64,000 nucleotides of DNA, taken from positions 1 to 64,000 of the IMG/VR virus record IMGVR_UViG_3300021963_007290; one strand, 5' to 3'. The translations under genes and the position numbers were made by a program. This stretch comes from a virus. The notes under the pieces are model-generated. The model saw nothing but the letters and a program-made list of their open reading frames with translations, did no database searches and was not told where the DNA came from. Of this stretch, positions 62,518 to 64,000 are shown piece by piece (positions within the stretch are counted from its first letter, which is position 1; every line of letters starts with the position of its first letter).

Positions 62518-63194
62518 TGTATAAAGTTCATGAAATGTTTCCCCTGATTGTATATCAGGGTGAGGTTGAATGCCACCAAAAATTTAAAGAGGAACATTTA
62601 GATTCTCTGAGATCTTATTGGTTTGATGGATATCAAAATGAAAGTCCAGAATACTCTGGACGAATTTTCGCACATTTGAATTCGGAGTATAGTCCTTTCT
62701 ATAAAGAACTTAGAACACACATTGACAACTATTTTCAATGTTTGAATATTGATCACACGAAATTAGATTATCATATTATTAAATCTTGGGTTGGATATCA
62801 TGCTAATGATGAAACCCCATCAATTAAACCACATACTCATAATGAATCCAATCTAAGTTTTGTTTATTATTTGAAATCTGATGAAACTTCAGATAAACTT
62901 TGTATTGCACAGCAAGAAAATAAAAATGAATGCGTAGAGGACATTTTTCAAACGGCAATGCAGAGAAATTTAATTACGGGATATAACAAATACAACTGCA
63001 ATTACTATACAGTTACTCCAATTGAAGGGACTGTCGTAATTTTTCCCAGCAATATTGGTCACTTCACTCAAAAATTTACTGAAAGAAAGGATGAACGTAT
63101 TGTAATTCCAGGTGATGTTAGGGTAACTTTGAAACGAGAGCATCCTGATTACCACCAAGGATCAACGCATCCTTCTCAGTGGCTGGAACTTTAA
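62517..63194 (+). CDS. 2OG-Fe(II) oxygenase
   Basis: 225 aa. VHEMFPLIVYQGEVE start, SWVGYHANDETPSIKPHTHN with H-x-H/N (HTHNESNLSFVYYL), and FPSNIGHFTQKFTERKDERI with the distal His and 2OG-binding Arg. Family common in cyanophages (2OG-FeII_Oxy_5 type). Its substrate is unknown; neighbour structural proteins suggest protein hydroxylation. ATG 62517 preferred over the TTG 62514. Last 77 bases overlap the convergent gene. Confidence 0.87.
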   Translation: MYKVHEMFPLIVYQGEVECHQKFKEEHLDSLRSYWFDGYQNESPEYSGRIFAHLNSEYSPFYKELRTHIDNYFQCLNIDHTKLDYHIIKSWVGYHANDETPSIKPHTHNESNLSFVYYLKSDETSDKLCIAQQENKNECVEDIFQTAMQRNLITGYNKYNCNYYTVTPIEGTVVIFPSNIGHFTQKFTERKDERIVIPGDVRVTLKREHPDYHQGSTHPSQWLEL

Positions 63195-63912
63195 GCACTT
63201 GATCTGGGCAGGATTCTTCCCAGATCTTTCTGTATTCAGATGCCCACATTTCATTTCTATGCATCCAATCCATATCATAATCAAGTGATATGTGGTTGGA
63301 TCCGATGTATCTATCAATATAAGATCGAATCAAAGTTTCTCCAAGAGAAATGTCTCCCCAATTATTATTGTGCATTTCTTGTGCTTTTTCGTATAGTTTG
63401 AAATATTCTTTCATATAAGTTCCAGTTCCATATGCAAAATAATCAACATATGATTCTTCTACTTCACATGGACCTGGATGAACTTTCCATGCAGGAATTA
63501 CAATATCTTTATTTGATTTAATATTAAAATTTCTTATAGAAAAGTCACTTCTACATCTTATGACAATATCATAATCTTCTGGATTAAATAAAAATAATCC
63601 CAGATAAACTGTGAACCATTGTTGTAAAATTCTATAGGACCATTCTCTTCCATTGATTTCAAGTCCATTTTGTTTAAATTCAAAATCAGACAAATATTGT
63701 TTATCTTGAAATAGATGTCTTTTTGGTTTATACAGATCAATAACTCTTTTTGTGTCTATATTAACCATTCCAGAACCTTTATAAAGTTCAGAATATTGAT
63801 ATGAACTTATAAATACGTCTGCATTATATTTGTCTATTATATTTTCTTTTGTATTTGGGAAGTGGGTTTCCCAGTTTCTCATGTACCCAGTAAGGACCAA
63901 TGCGACTTTCAT
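63118..63912 (-). CDS. glycosyltransferase-like hypothetical protein (264 aa)
   Basis: Starts VALVLTGYMRNWETHFPNTK, then VFISSYQYSEL, FNPEDYDIVIRCRSDFSIRN and WMHRNEMWASEYRKIWEESC. This pattern (first strand, later RxRxD) occurs in a family of surface-polysaccharide-associated proteins with a GT-A-like fold. Not linked to the main island. Convergent overlap of 77 bases with the oxygenase gene. Confidence 0.65.
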   Translation of the reverse strand: MKVALVLTGYMRNWETHFPNTKENIIDKYNADVFISSYQYSELYKGSGMVNIDTKRVIDLYKPKRHLFQDKQYLSDFEFKQNGLEINGREWSYRILQQWFTVYLGLFLFNPEDYDIVIRCRSDFSIRNFNIKSNKDIVIPAWKVHPGPCEVEESYVDYFAYGTGTYMKEYFKLYEKAQEMHNNNWGDISLGETLIRSYIDRYIGSNHISLDYDMDWMHRNEMWASEYRKIWEESCPDQVLKVPATEKDALILGGNQDALVSKLP

Positions 63913-63919
63913 GAGGGGC

Positions 63920-63948
63920 TTGACGACGGGCAGAGGGTGTAGTACAAT
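63920..63948 (+). promoter_or_regulatory. strong sigma70-type promoter leading out of the window
   Basis: TTGACG (63920-63925), 17-base spacer, TACAAT (63943-63948). Divergent from the 63118-63912 gene. No late box overlaps it, unlike the psbA, psbD and porin promoters. Confidence 0.8.
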
Positions 63949-63979
63949 ATGTAGGTACTCAACTGACGGACCCCCCTCA

Positions 63980-64000
63980 ATGCAAGTGGATAGAGAAGTC
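63980..64000 (+). CDS. start of an unidentified gene, cut by window edge
   Basis: ATG about 25 bases after the expected transcription start; seven codons visible (MQVDREV). No ribosome site; too short to identify. Confidence 0.35.

Overview
This window is a contiguous piece of a T4-like cyanophage (marine cyanomyovirus) genome. It carries T4 replication, recombination and baseplate genes (gp32, gp33, gp59, gp53, gp48, gp4, gp54, gp26, gp51, gp5-like) beside cyanobacterial genes typical of such phages (psbA, psbD, two hli genes, gnd, CP12-like, speD, thyX, phoH, peroxiredoxin). Gene spacing is very tight, with many ATGA/TGATG overlaps. The sequence is AT-rich except in host-derived genes such as the porin, psbA and psbD. 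The identification of the virus group is an inference from gene content; no database search was possible.

Layout. 1-1.3 kb: end of gnd and an unknown protein. 1.3-16.9 kb: one co-directional surface-glycan island, holding a mannose-isomerase-type cupin, gmd, fcl, a ColD-like 3-dehydratase, a HAD/nucleotidyltransferase fusion, two GT11 and one GT10 fucosyltransferase-type genes, two GT25 genes, several GT2-type genes, two FkbM methyltransferases, an SGNH hydrolase and a 2OG-Fe(II) oxygenase. 16.9-19.5 kb: an SLH-domain outer-membrane porin under its own strong promoter, then a sugar epimerase. 19.5-20.7 kb: hli genes, small ORFs and peroxiredoxin. 20.7-23.2 kb: a late-promoter cassette with a C39-like peptidase, a GH24 lysozyme and an acidic repeat protein. 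23.2-24.4 kb (minus strand): a nuclease and small ORFs. 24.4-27.3 kb: psbA with a structured leader RNA, psbD, and several tiny membrane peptides. 27.3-30.5 kb: a RimK-like ligase and a three-domain GT-methyltransferase-GT25 protein. 30.5-37.2 kb: small metabolic and replication genes, including a nitrogen-responsive-looking locus (NtcA-type palindrome plus glutamine riboswitch). 37.2-41.7 kb: gp32, then gp53, gp48 and gp4 on the minus strand and gp54 on the plus strand. 41.7-62.5 kb: a baseplate/hub operon with gp26, gp51, two giant proteins (1959 and 2213 aa), a hub-like protein, CP12, gp5-like and further structural proteins. 62.5-64 kb: an oxygenase, a convergent glycosyltransferase-like gene, and a promoter leading out of the window.

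How the parts work together. gnd and CP12 point to redirecting host carbon from the Calvin cycle to the pentose phosphate pathway. psbA, psbD, hli and peroxiredoxin would keep photosystem II running. thyX, glutaredoxin and the gp32/gp33/gp59 set serve nucleotide supply, replication and late transcription. The glycan island could build a fucose- or colitose-type deoxysugar and attach it to host LPS or to the virion.

The most unusual signals are: (1) a -1 frameshift site (T TTT TTC, 6-nt spacer, hairpin) that would fuse gp26 to gp51 directly upstream of a tape-measure-like giant, as in lambda G/GT; (2) a 2213-aa virion-type protein with about five peptidoglycan-hydrolase-like modules; (3) an NtcA palindrome plus glutamine riboswitch controlling a 50-aa peptide; (4) a ColD-type dehydratase with His188 in place of the PLP lysine; (5) a phage-borne SLH porin; and (6) composite sigma70/late promoters upstream of psbA, psbD and the porin.
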